Shown here piece by piece: positions 48,424 through 57,591 of a stretch of 64,000 nt of DNA. A program made the translations under genes and the position numbers. How positions within the stretch are numbered: the stretch's first letter is position 1; the number at the start of each line of letters is the position of its first letter. Below the pieces are notes generated by a model. That model was not told where the DNA came from, did not search any database, and was given only the letters and a program-made list of their open reading frames with translations. This DNA is from CBDDLJ01 sp965230635 (GTDB taxonomy: Bacteria; Pseudomonadota; Gammaproteobacteria; UBA1113): contig CBDDLJ010000022.1 in the NCBI GenBank assembly GCA_965230635.1, positions 1-64,000 of the forward strand. The letters are read 5' to 3'.

Positions 48424-49116
48424 TTAACTTTTTTTAGCCTTGGAGTTTTTTTCTAATAAGTTTAACACTTGACCCGCTGCACATTGCTCGGCACGGCGTC
48501 GACTGGTGCCTTCACCTGTTGCCTTAATTTCTAATGAACCCACTTCGCAAACCACAGAAAAAGTCTGCTCATGCGCTTCACCTCTGACTTCATGCACAAT
48601 ATATTCAGGTAACTCTATACGCCGACTTTGCAAATACTCCTGTAAACGCGTTTTCGGATCTTTTAATAATACCGTTTCTTGCAAAGTGCTTATGCGTTTT
48701 TTATACCATAAAAGTATACTCTTTCGGCAGATTGAGATATCGCTATCTAAATAAATCGCAGCAATAATCGCTTCTATGGCGTCAGCTAATATCGAAGTGC
48801 GCTGCTGCCCACCGCTTTTTAATTCACCGCCACCTAAACGTAAAAAATCACCTAAAGCAAACTCACGGGCAATTTCAGCTAAGGTGACACCATTCACTAA
48901 ACTAGAGCGCTGGCGACTCAATTGACCTTCATGAGCATGTGGCCATTGCTGAAACAGCGCTTCAGCAATGAGAAAATTCAAAATGGAATCTCCCAAAAAC
49001 TCCAAGCGCTCATTATTCGCACCACGCACACTTCGATGTGTTAATGCAGCTTCTAGTAACGATTTGTCCTTAAATGAATAATTTAAGCGTTTTTCTAAAC
49101 GTGATAACTCAAGCAT
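48424..49116 (-). CDS. rnc: Ribonuclease III
   Basis: 230 residues. The catalytic signature NERLEFLGDSILNFLIAE is near 35-52, with ADAIEAIIAAIYLD downstream holding the second acidic pair. A double-stranded RNA-binding domain occupies ~155-225 (DPKTRLQEYLQ...RRRAEQCAAGQVL). It cuts double-stranded RNA in rRNA processing. It overlaps nothing and precedes era by 8 nt. Confidence 0.97.
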   Translation of the reverse strand: MLELSRLEKRLNYSFKDKSLLEAALTHRSVRGANNERLEFLGDSILNFLIAEALFQQWPHAHEGQLSRQRSSLVNGVTLAEIAREFALGDFLRLGGGELKSGGQQRTSILADAIEAIIAAIYLDSDISICRKSILLWYKKRISTLQETVLLKDPKTRLQEYLQSRRIELPEYIVHEVRGEAHEQTFSVVCEVGSLEIKATGEGTSRRRAEQCAAGQVLNLLEKNSKAKKS

Positions 49117-49506
49117 TTAATTTTTGACAACTGCCACCACATCATCAAAACTAACTAGAAAATCAACATTCGCCACAGCATTGACTGACACATCATATTT
49201 AATTGTTAATTGATACCCTCCTTCTGCAGGCACCATCACAATATTTTCTAACGGCACACTAACAACATTATTACGTCGGAAAGCATCTGCCAAATAATTA
49301 CGAATTTTTCTCTTAGCGGTAATGATGGTATCATCACGCTTAATTAACTGAGACTTATTAATACCTGCCATAGAATCTTTCACTGCTTTATTTTCTAAAT
49401 AGATAGGTCCTAATAGAAAAAAAGTATAAGTGATAGCACCAATAACAATCAAATGATAAATCAATCCAAAAAATCCCATCCCTTGTTGCTTGGTCAAACT
49501 CTTCAT
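49117..49506 (-). CDS. DUF4845 membrane protein
   Basis: About 129 residues starting at MKSLTKQQG (ATG 49506, AGGGAG 7 nt upstream). The open frame continues 62 codons further into lepB, but that part is not a plausible start. One N-terminal membrane helix (GFFGLIYHLIVIGAITYTFFL) is followed by a small soluble domain. The place between lepB and rnc is the standard one for DUF4845 proteins in gammaproteobacteria. Function unknown. Confidence 0.88.
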   Translation of the reverse strand: MKSLTKQQGMGFFGLIYHLIVIGAITYTFFLLGPIYLENKAVKDSMAGINKSQLIKRDDTIITAKRKIRNYLADAFRRNNVVSVPLENIVMVPAEGGYQLTIKYDVSVNAVANVDFLVSFDDVVAVVKN

Positions 49507-49522
49507 AAAAAACTCCCTATTA

Positions 49523-50326
49523 TCAATGTATAACATTACCAATACGACTAAATCGAATTTTGTCTCGCCATTTTTCTGCAAGACTATTCCAGCTAAACCA
49601 GATAACGACTGATTTGCCAACAATATTTTCCTCCGGAACAAACCCCCAATAACGACTGTCGCCACTATCATCTCGATTATCACCCATGACAAAATAGTGC
49701 TTCTCAGGCACTTTAAGTGCGTAAATATTTTTACTCACCACATCGGGGCGCTCAAAGATATTATATTTTATAGCAAAAAAATCTTCTTGCTTTTCTATCA
49801 CCGGCCATTCATTACCATGCTGATCATATTCATAAGAAGGACCAACATATCGCTGAGGAATCAATTTGCCATTAACATACAATTGCTTATTAATATAGCT
49901 GATGGTATCACCAGGAAGACCAATCACTCGTTTTATATAATAGATGCTGGGATCAACTGGATAGCGAAATACCATAATATCACCATGTTTTGGTTCGCCT
50001 ATTGACACGATTTTGTTATGTGTCACCGGTAAACGCAAACCATAATTGTATTTATTTACCAACACAAAATCACCAATCTGTAAAGTTGGCTCTAATGAAC
50101 CGGTAGGAATAACAAACGGTTCAAATAAAAACGAGCGCAGTAACAATACGATAAGAAAAATTGGAAACAGAGAAGCAAAGAAGTCCATTACCGCATGTTT
50201 TTTTCCTGACAAGGTTAATGCCTTAGCATCACTATGTTTAGCTTTTTTAAAGGTCAACCATTTTAAATAGCCCCATAAAAAACCCGTTACCACCGTTAAT
50301 AAAGAAAGAATAACTTCAAAATTCAT
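49523..50326 (-). CDS. lepB: Signal peptidase I
   Basis: 267 residues. Two N-terminal membrane helices (~3-22 and ~49-68) precede the catalytic domain. The catalytic Ser is in PTGSLEPTLQIGD, the Lys in YYIKRVIGLPGD, and the late box is MGDNRDDSGDSRYWGFVP. It removes signal peptides from exported proteins at the inner membrane. It is followed by DUF4845 and rnc. Confidence 0.97.
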   Translation of the reverse strand: MNFEVILSLLTVVTGFLWGYLKWLTFKKAKHSDAKALTLSGKKHAVMDFFASLFPIFLIVLLLRSFLFEPFVIPTGSLEPTLQIGDFVLVNKYNYGLRLPVTHNKIVSIGEPKHGDIMVFRYPVDPSIYYIKRVIGLPGDTISYINKQLYVNGKLIPQRYVGPSYEYDQHGNEWPVIEKQEDFFAIKYNIFERPDVVSKNIYALKVPEKHYFVMGDNRDDSGDSRYWGFVPEENIVGKSVVIWFSWNSLAEKWRDKIRFSRIGNVIH

Positions 50327-50447
50327 TTACCTGCCTCTTCTGTTCATTTTTCAGCATCTGTACTCGGTTAATAGTATGCAATGTTAACCCATTTTTAGCA
50401 ATTTTGCTTTCATATAAATCATTTGTAGATTCTTTTACAGTACTCAT
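50316..50447 (-). CDS. Small ORF between lepA and lepB (43 residues)
   Basis: This short frame begins at an ATG overlapping the lepA stop (ATGA) and ends 11 nt inside lepB. It encodes a hydrophilic, charged peptide (MSTVKESTNDLYESKIAKN... ending KRQVNEF). Overlap at both ends suggests translational coupling in the lepA-lepB unit, but no homolog is recognised. It could be a chance frame. Confidence 0.4.
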   Translation of the reverse strand: MSTVKESTNDLYESKIAKNGLTLHTINRVQMLKNEQKRQVNEF

Positions 50448-52243
50448 TTTTTCTTTTTATCCACCTTTAACACAGCTAAAAAAGCTTCTTGTGGGATTTC
50501 AACTTTACCAAATTGTTTCATGCGTTTTTTTCCTTTCTTTTGCTTTTCTAACAATTTGCGTTTACGCGACACATCCCCACCATAACATTTGGCTGTTACA
50601 TTTTTGCGCAACGCTTTTACTGTCTGTCTAGCAATAATTTGCGAGCCAACCGCAGCTTGAATAGCCACATCAAACATTTGACGATGAATAATCTCTTTTA
50701 AACGCTCAACTAACTCACGACCACGTATTTGTGCTTTATCTTTATGCACAATAATGGCTAATGCATCGACTTTTTCACTATTAATTAATATATCCATACG
50801 TATCATACTGTCTGCCTGAAAACGCAAGAAATGATAATCTAGCGATGCATAACCACGTGTGACTGATTTCAATCGATCAAAAAAATCTAGTACGATTTCA
50901 TTCATTGGCATTTCGAAACTAAGCGATACTTGCCGTCCAGTGTATTGCATTTTAGTTTGCACGCCACGCCGATCAATGCAAAGTTGTATAACATTGCCTA
51001 TATAATCCTGTGGTAATAACATATTTGCTTGTACAATAGGTTCACGAATTTCAGTTATCTTATTCATTGGTGGTAATTTTGTTGGATTATCTATATTTAA
51101 TACTTCTCCACTTTGCATTAACACCTCATAGATCACTGTTGGTGCAGTTGTAATTAAATCCAGTTGATATTCACGCTCTAACCGCTCTTGCACAATTTCC
51201 ATATGCAACATGCCTAAAAAGCCACAGCGAAATCCAAAACCTAATGCTTCTGATGTTTCAGGCTCAAAGAATAAAGACGCATCATTTAAACTTAGCTTTC
51301 CTAACGCATCACGAAAGTCTTCATAGTCTTCAGAATTAATCGGAAACATACCGGCAAACACTTTTGGTTGTACTGTTTGAAATCCAGGCAACATCGCATT
51401 TGCTGGCTTTGACGCCAATGTAATCGTATCTCCCACAGGTGCTGCATGAATATCTTTGATCCCAGCAATGATGTAGCCAACTTCCCCAGCTGACAATTGC
51501 GCTTTTTCAACCCGCTTGGGAGTAAAAATACCTAATTTAGTGACTTCATGCTGGCGCCCTGTTGACATAATTTGAATTTTCTCTCGCTGGTGCAAGCGGC
51601 CGTGTTTTATTCGCACTAAGGAAACAACACCGAGAAAATTGTCAAACCAAGAGTCGATAATTAAAGCTTGTAACGGTGCGTCTTTATCCCCTGTCGGTTC
51701 CGGGATGTTTTGTACCAAGAATTCCAGTAAATTTTCAACACCAATACCGGTTTTGGCACTGACAGAAATCGCATGACTTGCATCAAGACCAATAATCTCT
51801 TCAATTTCTTGACAAATCCGCTCTGGCTCTGCCTGCGGCAAGTCAATTTTATTTAGTACTGGAAAAACTTCTAAGCCTTGTTCAAATGCAGTATAACAAA
51901 CAGCTACCGTCTGGGCCTCTACGCCTTGAGCTGCATCAACGACTAACAAAGCGCCTTCACAGGCAGCCAATGAGCGTGACACTTCATAGGAAAAATCAAC
52001 ATGGCCTGGCGTATCAATGAAATTAAGCTGATAGGTTTGCCCATTTTTTGCTTGATAGTCAAGTGTCACACTCTGTGCTTTGATAGTAATTCCACGCTCA
52101 CGCTCTATATCCATAGAGTCTAATACTTGCTCTGCCATTTCACGCTCAGACAACCCACCACACATTTGGATGAATCTATCCGCCAAGGTAGATTTCCCGT
52201 GATCAATATGGGCAATAATAGAAAAATTTCGTATATGTTTCAT
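50444..52243 (-). CDS. lepA: Elongation factor 4 (LepA)
   Basis: 599 residues from the ATG at 52243; the TTG two codons earlier is not needed, since LepA normally starts MKHIRNFSIIAHIDHGKST. G motifs are AHIDHGKST, DTPGHVDF and NKIDLP. The LepA-specific C-terminal part ends with ALRKNVTAKCYGGDVSRKRKLL...EAFLAVL. It is a ribosome-associated GTPase. The gene lies upstream of lepB. Confidence 0.97.
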   Translation of the reverse strand: MKHIRNFSIIAHIDHGKSTLADRFIQMCGGLSEREMAEQVLDSMDIERERGITIKAQSVTLDYQAKNGQTYQLNFIDTPGHVDFSYEVSRSLAACEGALLVVDAAQGVEAQTVAVCYTAFEQGLEVFPVLNKIDLPQAEPERICQEIEEIIGLDASHAISVSAKTGIGVENLLEFLVQNIPEPTGDKDAPLQALIIDSWFDNFLGVVSLVRIKHGRLHQREKIQIMSTGRQHEVTKLGIFTPKRVEKAQLSAGEVGYIIAGIKDIHAAPVGDTITLASKPANAMLPGFQTVQPKVFAGMFPINSEDYEDFRDALGKLSLNDASLFFEPETSEALGFGFRCGFLGMLHMEIVQERLEREYQLDLITTAPTVIYEVLMQSGEVLNIDNPTKLPPMNKITEIREPIVQANMLLPQDYIGNVIQLCIDRRGVQTKMQYTGRQVSLSFEMPMNEIVLDFFDRLKSVTRGYASLDYHFLRFQADSMIRMDILINSEKVDALAIIVHKDKAQIRGRELVERLKEIIHRQMFDVAIQAAVGSQIIARQTVKALRKNVTAKCYGGDVSRKRKLLEKQKKGKKRMKQFGKVEIPQEAFLAVLKVDKKKK

Positions 52244-52387
52244 GAGCAACAGTATAAAACATTATGTGAACAATGAATAGTAGTTAAATGTTCATCCGTT
52301 GACTAACCAGGAATGTTCAAACATTGATCAAAACGGCTGCTGGAGCATGGATATCCAGGTTCTGAACATTGCAAAGTATGATTTTAT

Positions 52388-52416
52388 TGACTTTTATTCT
52401 CTTTCATTATAAATTT
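52388..52416 (+). promoter_or_regulatory. Putative sigma70 promoter of orphan-domain gene
   Basis: TTGACT is followed after 17 bp by TAAATT (or after 15 bp by TATAAA), about 75-100 bp upstream of the ATG at 52490. The -35 match is good and the -10 is ambiguous. Confidence 0.45.
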
Positions 52417-52489
52417 AAATCAATAATAATAACAAATTAGCGATATTTTATTATGTACAATGATTCTCAATATACTGAGAGTAAACAGG

Positions 52490-53248
52490 ATGGATAATTC
52501 TCGTCATACCCCCCCAGCACCTACTCTGTTTAATAACATTCTAAGCAGCTCAACGTTAAAACTGACTTCGTATTTTAACGGCAAGCTAGCGACTGTTAAA
52601 GCATTAAAAGACAAAGAATACCTGGCCGTCTCATTAGAAGAAAAAATACAAGCACTAAACCAAATTAAAGAAGCTCTTAGCGACACACTGACTATCTATA
52701 ACAAGCTTTGGCAACCCAGAATTGGAAAAAATAACCGATCATCTTATCTTGCATTCAAAAAAATACTGAACGATATCAACAACCATGAAAATAATTTAGA
52801 ATATGCTGTGAATCGCCTCACTGAATCTTTTAAAACCTCCGCCGGGAAATGGAAAGCCGGTGTATGGTACGAAACAACCTGGCTATGCATCGGTCAACAA
52901 CGCGTCTACCCGTGCGAACCCTATCCAAAAGCCATGCTCAACAGCGCTGCTAACTGTGATGACATTCCATCCCTTAAGACAATACTCATGAGAAAATTAC
53001 TTACTATACCTATTTTCAACCGAAAAATTAAAGACAACACCCTGACATTAGTCACACGCACTGAATTAACACATGGCCTTAAATATCAATTGGATTTAAC
53101 CCAGGATTACTTGGGCGGATGCAGCGTAGGGGGATTAGTTCGTTTTTTTGAAAATGAGTGTAAACATTTTGCTGGGTTAGGCAAGCCTACTACTGATGAA
53201 GAGCAAGTCATATCGGCTACTACAGCGTCAGTAAGTCATCTTTGCTAA
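52490..53248 (+). CDS. Protein with unrecognised domain (single copy)
   Basis: 252 residues from MDNSRHTPP; the ATG 30 nt earlier has no ribosome-binding site. I do not recognise the family. The whole protein aligns with two domains in the C-terminal half of the following gene. Shared blocks are PSLKTILMRKLLTIPIF, LVTRTELTHGLKYQL and GGCSVGGLVRFFENECKHF. There is no signal peptide or membrane helix. It looks helical and carries an invariant Gly-Gly-Cys and an Asn-Glu-Cys. Possible roles include a cytoplasmic or secreted effector module; there is no direct evidence. Confidence 0.8.
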   Translation: MDNSRHTPPAPTLFNNILSSSTLKLTSYFNGKLATVKALKDKEYLAVSLEEKIQALNQIKEALSDTLTIYNKLWQPRIGKNNRSSYLAFKKILNDINNHENNLEYAVNRLTESFKTSAGKWKAGVWYETTWLCIGQQRVYPCEPYPKAMLNSAANCDDIPSLKTILMRKLLTIPIFNRKIKDNTLTLVTRTELTHGLKYQLDLTQDYLGGCSVGGLVRFFENECKHFAGLGKPTTDEEQVISATTASVSHLC

Positions 53249-53354
53249 TGCTTTAAGCACAAAATAGCCGCTATCTGATTAAATTTGACTCTTTATCTTA
53301 TTTTGTGATAGCATAAGTTTTTATATGTTCACCTTGATAATAAGGGTTATGTAC

Positions 53355-56300
53355 ATGCAACCCACAACTAAAAAAGCACAAGACTTGATTGATTTTTGTA
53401 AAACATACCAGATTAGCGCCAGTGACACACTGCTTAAAACCTTAGTTGAACCTTCAGTAGTTTATGAGCGATTACATCGCATCCTCACACATTATCAATT
53501 TTCAACCTTAAATGACGACGAAGAATTAACAACCATTGATACTAATATTCATTCACTTTTTTCTCCCTATTTATTTAAAGATAATGCGTCTTATTCATTT
53601 CCTCATGCCTATTTTTTTTCTTACTGTTTAGACACACTGACAGCTAAAAAGAAAGACTATTTCAAAACACTGACTTACTGCCAACGCATGAAGGTGCTAC
53701 AGCTGGCTGTGCTCATAGGCAATAGTGACTTAGTTGATTTATTACTGTCACTTGAATCTTCACAACATGGAGAAACATTAACTCCTAACCAACAACTATT
53801 AAATTTTGCTGCCAGAGCAGGTAACCCGGATATTCTCAAAACAATACTCAGTTACTCAAACACAGATAACCAGCTTTTTGTCTTGCCCACAGAGCTGACT
53901 CTCAAGCTGGCTGCTCGCTCTGGCAATATCGACAGTGTCAAACTACTGCTTTCGCTGACTAATAATAAAAATGAGCCATTATTGCATGTTAGCAATAGAG
54001 TCTACAAATTTGCCGCTCGATCCGGAAACTTAGCACTATTTAAATTATTCATGCCTGAAGATAAACGATGTGCTAATGAAGATACATTAAATGCAGCTAT
54101 TATGTCTGGCAACCTTAAGTTAGTTCAGCATATCATAACACATTGGCATCATAAAAAAGTTTTTGATACTGTTGCCTTAGAGCTTGCTATTAATTCAGGA
54201 AAAATGCCGCTGGTTAAAAGTTTACTCTCTTTAAAAAACCAACTAGGACAATCCCTTTTTAAATTAGAAAAAATGCATATTTCTGCTGCAACTGGCTCTG
54301 GCAACTTAGATATGGTCAAGTTCGTACTGGGCTCTGTTAAACCTAGCGACATGTATGACTTGTTTTCTTGTGCTGCCGCGCAAGGTCACCACAGTATTTT
54401 TCAATATTTAATGAAAAAATATAAAAAACAGTTCAGCAAATCAATGACAACCTTTATGCTATATATGTTATTGGAGTATGCCATCACTGCTGGCAATGTC
54501 GATATTGTTAAAGATTTACTTGCCTTAACCGATTCTGCAGGTAATGTTTTGCTTAAACCAAGATTAGAAAATTTATGTTTTGCATTTGAGTCTGGTAATC
54601 AAGCATTAGTTAGTTATTTACTTTCCTGTAATCCCGAGTTAAGAAAAAACTTATATACATTCAATGCGGACTTGCAGATAGCCGCTGCACAATCAGGCAA
54701 ACTTGTTCTGATGAAATATATTGTCACTGCTGCCAACACTAGATATAAGCTATTACCATCACCGGATGTGAAAGCATTGATAAAAGCCATAGAAAAAAAT
54801 CACATTGACATGTGTCTATATTTGTTTACATTAATCAATGACAATACCTTTTCTTATGATGCAATCTTAAAAGAAGCTATTATTCACGATAGAGTCATAT
54901 TAATTCAACATATACTCTCACTTACTCAAAAAAATCAACTGCCTTTATTGGCTATTGATAAAGAGTTATGGCAACTTGCAATCAGAAATGACTCACTTAA
55001 CACCATCCAATATTTCTTTTCAACTCTCACGACAGAAAATTATATCCAGCTCGATATATTCGACATGCTAAAAACAGCTATTGCTCATCGAAGCAACTAC
55101 TTAATTATCTATTTGCTTTCTTTAATTTCTAGCCACGATACTGCATTAACACCACATGTGCACGCAGGCAATAAACTTGTCATACCTGATTTAACTTACA
55201 TTGACTCTGAAATATCTAATTATATAAAATTTATCCGCTCAGCTTCTTGTTCAGAAAAAAACGGTTACTTTAACCTTGAAAATAAAAATTTACCACACAT
55301 GTCCAATTCTGATGCAAAACCCAAATCAACAGCAAACGAAAGCACTCTTCGCAACGACCCTATTAGCCCAACACTCGCCAGCTCCATTAGCAAATACTCA
55401 TCATTAGGTTACAACATTCGACACAATGGTTTCTTGACGGAAGTTAAAACACTAGAAAAAAGCAAATACAAAGCTGTCCCCCGGGAAAAGAAAATCATGG
55501 CTTTCAATCAAATTATTGCTGCTACTAGAAAAACACTAGAGAGTTATCGCAATATCTGCTCTGAAATAAATTGGAGGAAAAAAACTAAAGACTCTAAAGC
55601 AATAAAAATTCGCCACTTTGGAGCTCATTACAAAAAACTGGGAGAAATCCTATGGGCAAACCAAGTAGACAGCGCACTAGACAAAGCCAGTCTAGAAAAA
55701 CTTGTAGCTCAGCTTATTCTATTTTTTAAAGACAAGATAGGGCCTTGGAGCACAGGCTCAAAAAATGCTAGCAAGCTCTATAGCAGCAAACCTTCCATTC
55801 AAGCACTGCTCATGAAGAATTTACTGACCATCCCATTATTCCATCGTAAGAAGGTCGGCCACATGCTCTCTCTCATTACTCGAACAGAGCTAACGCATGG
55901 TATTAAGTACTTATTAAATTTAAGGAAGAATAATTTTGGTGGTTGTGATATCAATGGATTAATTCGCTTCTTTGAAAATGAGTGCAAACGTTTTGCCGGA
56001 CTAAAAAAACCAGCTTCTGATGAGAAGCAACCCATATTACCACTGTTGGCCGGTGCTCTTCGCGATGACCCCATAAGCCCAACACTGGCAGGCATAATAA
56101 ATAACAGCTCTGAATTAGGCTTTGCATTTAGACATAGTGGCTTTCTCACTAAAGTGAAGATATTAGAAAAAAATGAATATAACGCAGCTTCTCAAAAAAC
56201 AAAAGCAATGGCCTTAGAACAAATGAAAACTGCTGTTCTGAGAACACTGAAAGATTATAACCATATCTGGAATCCTCCCCCCGGACACAAAAAAAACAGG

Positions 56301-56714
56301 GCATCTTACAATGCGTTGATGATGACTCGATTACATAATGTCAGCTTAGAAGAGCTGGTTGCGCAACTGATGCTGTTTTTTAAAGACAAGCCCGGAAAAT
56401 GGAATGCAGGTCAAAAAGATGCATCCAAAAGGCACTATGTAAAAAACAAAGGGCCTTCGATCAAAACCTTGCTGATGAAAAACTTACTCACTATCCCACT
56501 GTTTCATCGTCAAAATATCGGTGATACACTTACCCTTATTACCCGAACAGAGCTGACGCATGGTATTGAATACTGGCTAAATTTAAAGAAAAACAATTTT
56601 GGTGGTTGTGATATCAATGGCTTGATTCGCTTTTTTGAAAATGAATGTAAACGTTTTGCTGGGTTCGATAAAGCAGCTATTGATGAAAAGCAATCGGCAT
56701 CACCATCATTATAG
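53355..56714 (+). CDS. Ankyrin-repeat protein with two copies of unrecognised C-terminal domain
   Basis: About 1119 residues. The ATG at 53355 has AAGGG 8 nt upstream. Residues ~90-610 consist of roughly 13 ankyrin-like repeats (AARSGNIDSVKLLLSLTN, AITAGNVDIVKDLLALTD). Residues ~650-860 and ~880-1110 are two copies of the domain found alone in the preceding gene, each with LLMKNLLTIPLFHR, LITRTELTHGI and GGCDINGLIRFFENECKRF. Long ankyrin proteins are frequent among effectors of intracellular bacteria, which is the likeliest role. The TAG stop belongs to the end of MITE copy D; without the element the protein would end one residue later (SL-K-stop). Confidence 0.88.
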   Translation: MQPTTKKAQDLIDFCKTYQISASDTLLKTLVEPSVVYERLHRILTHYQFSTLNDDEELTTIDTNIHSLFSPYLFKDNASYSFPHAYFFSYCLDTLTAKKKDYFKTLTYCQRMKVLQLAVLIGNSDLVDLLLSLESSQHGETLTPNQQLLNFAARAGNPDILKTILSYSNTDNQLFVLPTELTLKLAARSGNIDSVKLLLSLTNNKNEPLLHVSNRVYKFAARSGNLALFKLFMPEDKRCANEDTLNAAIMSGNLKLVQHIITHWHHKKVFDTVALELAINSGKMPLVKSLLSLKNQLGQSLFKLEKMHISAATGSGNLDMVKFVLGSVKPSDMYDLFSCAAAQGHHSIFQYLMKKYKKQFSKSMTTFMLYMLLEYAITAGNVDIVKDLLALTDSAGNVLLKPRLENLCFAFESGNQALVSYLLSCNPELRKNLYTFNADLQIAAAQSGKLVLMKYIVTAANTRYKLLPSPDVKALIKAIEKNHIDMCLYLFTLINDNTFSYDAILKEAIIHDRVILIQHILSLTQKNQLPLLAIDKELWQLAIRNDSLNTIQYFFSTLTTENYIQLDIFDMLKTAIAHRSNYLIIYLLSLISSHDTALTPHVHAGNKLVIPDLTYIDSEISNYIKFIRSASCSEKNGYFNLENKNLPHMSNSDAKPKSTANESTLRNDPISPTLASSISKYSSLGYNIRHNGFLTEVKTLEKSKYKAVPREKKIMAFNQIIAATRKTLESYRNICSEINWRKKTKDSKAIKIRHFGAHYKKLGEILWANQVDSALDKASLEKLVAQLILFFKDKIGPWSTGSKNASKLYSSKPSIQALLMKNLLTIPLFHRKKVGHMLSLITRTELTHGIKYLLNLRKNNFGGCDINGLIRFFENECKRFAGLKKPASDEKQPILPLLAGALRDDPISPTLAGIINNSSELGFAFRHSGFLTKVKILEKNEYNAASQKTKAMALEQMKTAVLRTLKDYNHIWNPPPGHKKNRASYNALMMTRLHNVSLEELVAQLMLFFKDKPGKWNAGQKDASKRHYVKNKGPSIKTLLMKNLLTIPLFHRQNIGDTLTLITRTELTHGIEYWLNLKKNNFGGCDINGLIRFFENECKRFAGFDKAAIDEKQSASPSL

Positions 56715-56872
56715 CAGTTTTCAATATGACTAAGCCATTATAAACTTCCGCTAACCCGCGCTTGCTTTGTTCTTCAAAAGCTTATTTACAGTAAGTAAAC
56801 CTCACTGTTGAAATCGCGCAAGCACGCGTTATACTCGCTTATAATGGCTTAGTCATATTGAAAACTGCTATA
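56710..56872. mobile_element. Palindromic MITE, copy D
   Basis: 163 bp with ends TATAGCAGTTTTCAATAT and the exact complement, then near-palindromic arms (CTAAGCCATTATAA...TTATAATGGCTTAG) and the family centre GCTTATTTACAGTAAGTAAAC. It lies exactly at the 3' end of the ankyrin gene and supplies its stop codon. Confidence 0.88.
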
Positions 56873-56943
56873 AAATGAAATCAAGGCAAAGAGCCAGGCA
56901 ATGTTTAACCAATTAAATGTGCTATGTAGCAACAATATAAAAA

Positions 56944-57303
56944 TCACATCGTATCGGTTAAACGATCAGAATTAGATATACCAGCAAGATATGTATCCAT
57001 TTTATTACGAAGCAGATCGCCTTCTTCTCCTTGTAATTGTACCCCTATTCCTGCTGCACGCCCACCTTGTGCACAAGACGGGGTTATCCAGACAACTTTT
57101 CCTGCTACATGATATTTTTTAAGTTCATCAATTAATTTTATCAAGAGGAAGACTTCATCACCTAAACTATAGCTTTTCTGTGTTTTTATAAATAATGCAC
57201 CACCCGCGATAAATGGCATGTAAATATTAAACAGCTCTATCTTATCTTTTACGTCAACTAGTAATACATTATCGGCATCTTCAGTGGAAATATTTTTTTC
57301 CAT
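56944..57303 (-). CDS. pilZ: PilZ-domain protein
   Basis: 119 residues covering one PilZ domain: LFNIYMPFIAGGALFIKTQKSYSLGDEVFLLIKL and GKVVWITP, then GGRAAGIGVQLQGEEG. It lacks the N-terminal RxxxR c-di-GMP motif, like the classical type IV pilus PilZ, which works through protein contacts with the pilus machinery. The usual neighbours holB and tatD are absent; it sits between MITE copy D and ruvA. Confidence 0.88.
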   Translation of the reverse strand: MEKNISTEDADNVLLVDVKDKIELFNIYMPFIAGGALFIKTQKSYSLGDEVFLLIKLIDELKKYHVAGKVVWITPSCAQGGRAAGIGVQLQGEEGDLLRNKMDTYLAGISNSDRLTDTM

Positions 57304-57591
57304 ATAACCCTCAATAAGCGATTGTTTTTATTCATTATAGTCTATTAATTAATAATAAAATAAATTGTAAATAAAAAGCATACAAGAAGCAGGTAAAATA
57401 CTTCTATCTGAGCGAAGCAAAATCAAATGATAACTTGATGATTATTCTAAATAATTTTTGAATTTTGCTAACAGGCAATCGAACAAAGCACACTTGCGTA
57501 TCGCAATACCTGCAGCACAGAGGAAAAGTGCTCAAATTGTTGCTTGCAATATGCAAATAATATCATTAGCTCATATTCAGAGCTCAACATT

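Noticed and set aside
49507..49692. N-terminal extension of DUF4845 into lepB
   Set aside because: It runs inside the lepB 3' end in another frame; the ATG at 49506 has a proper ribosome site and gives the usual family length.
57304..57591. Remnant of ruvB after ruvA
   Set aside because: No Walker motifs or RuvB-like peptide could be found in any frame; only a meaningless ~38-codon frame is open.
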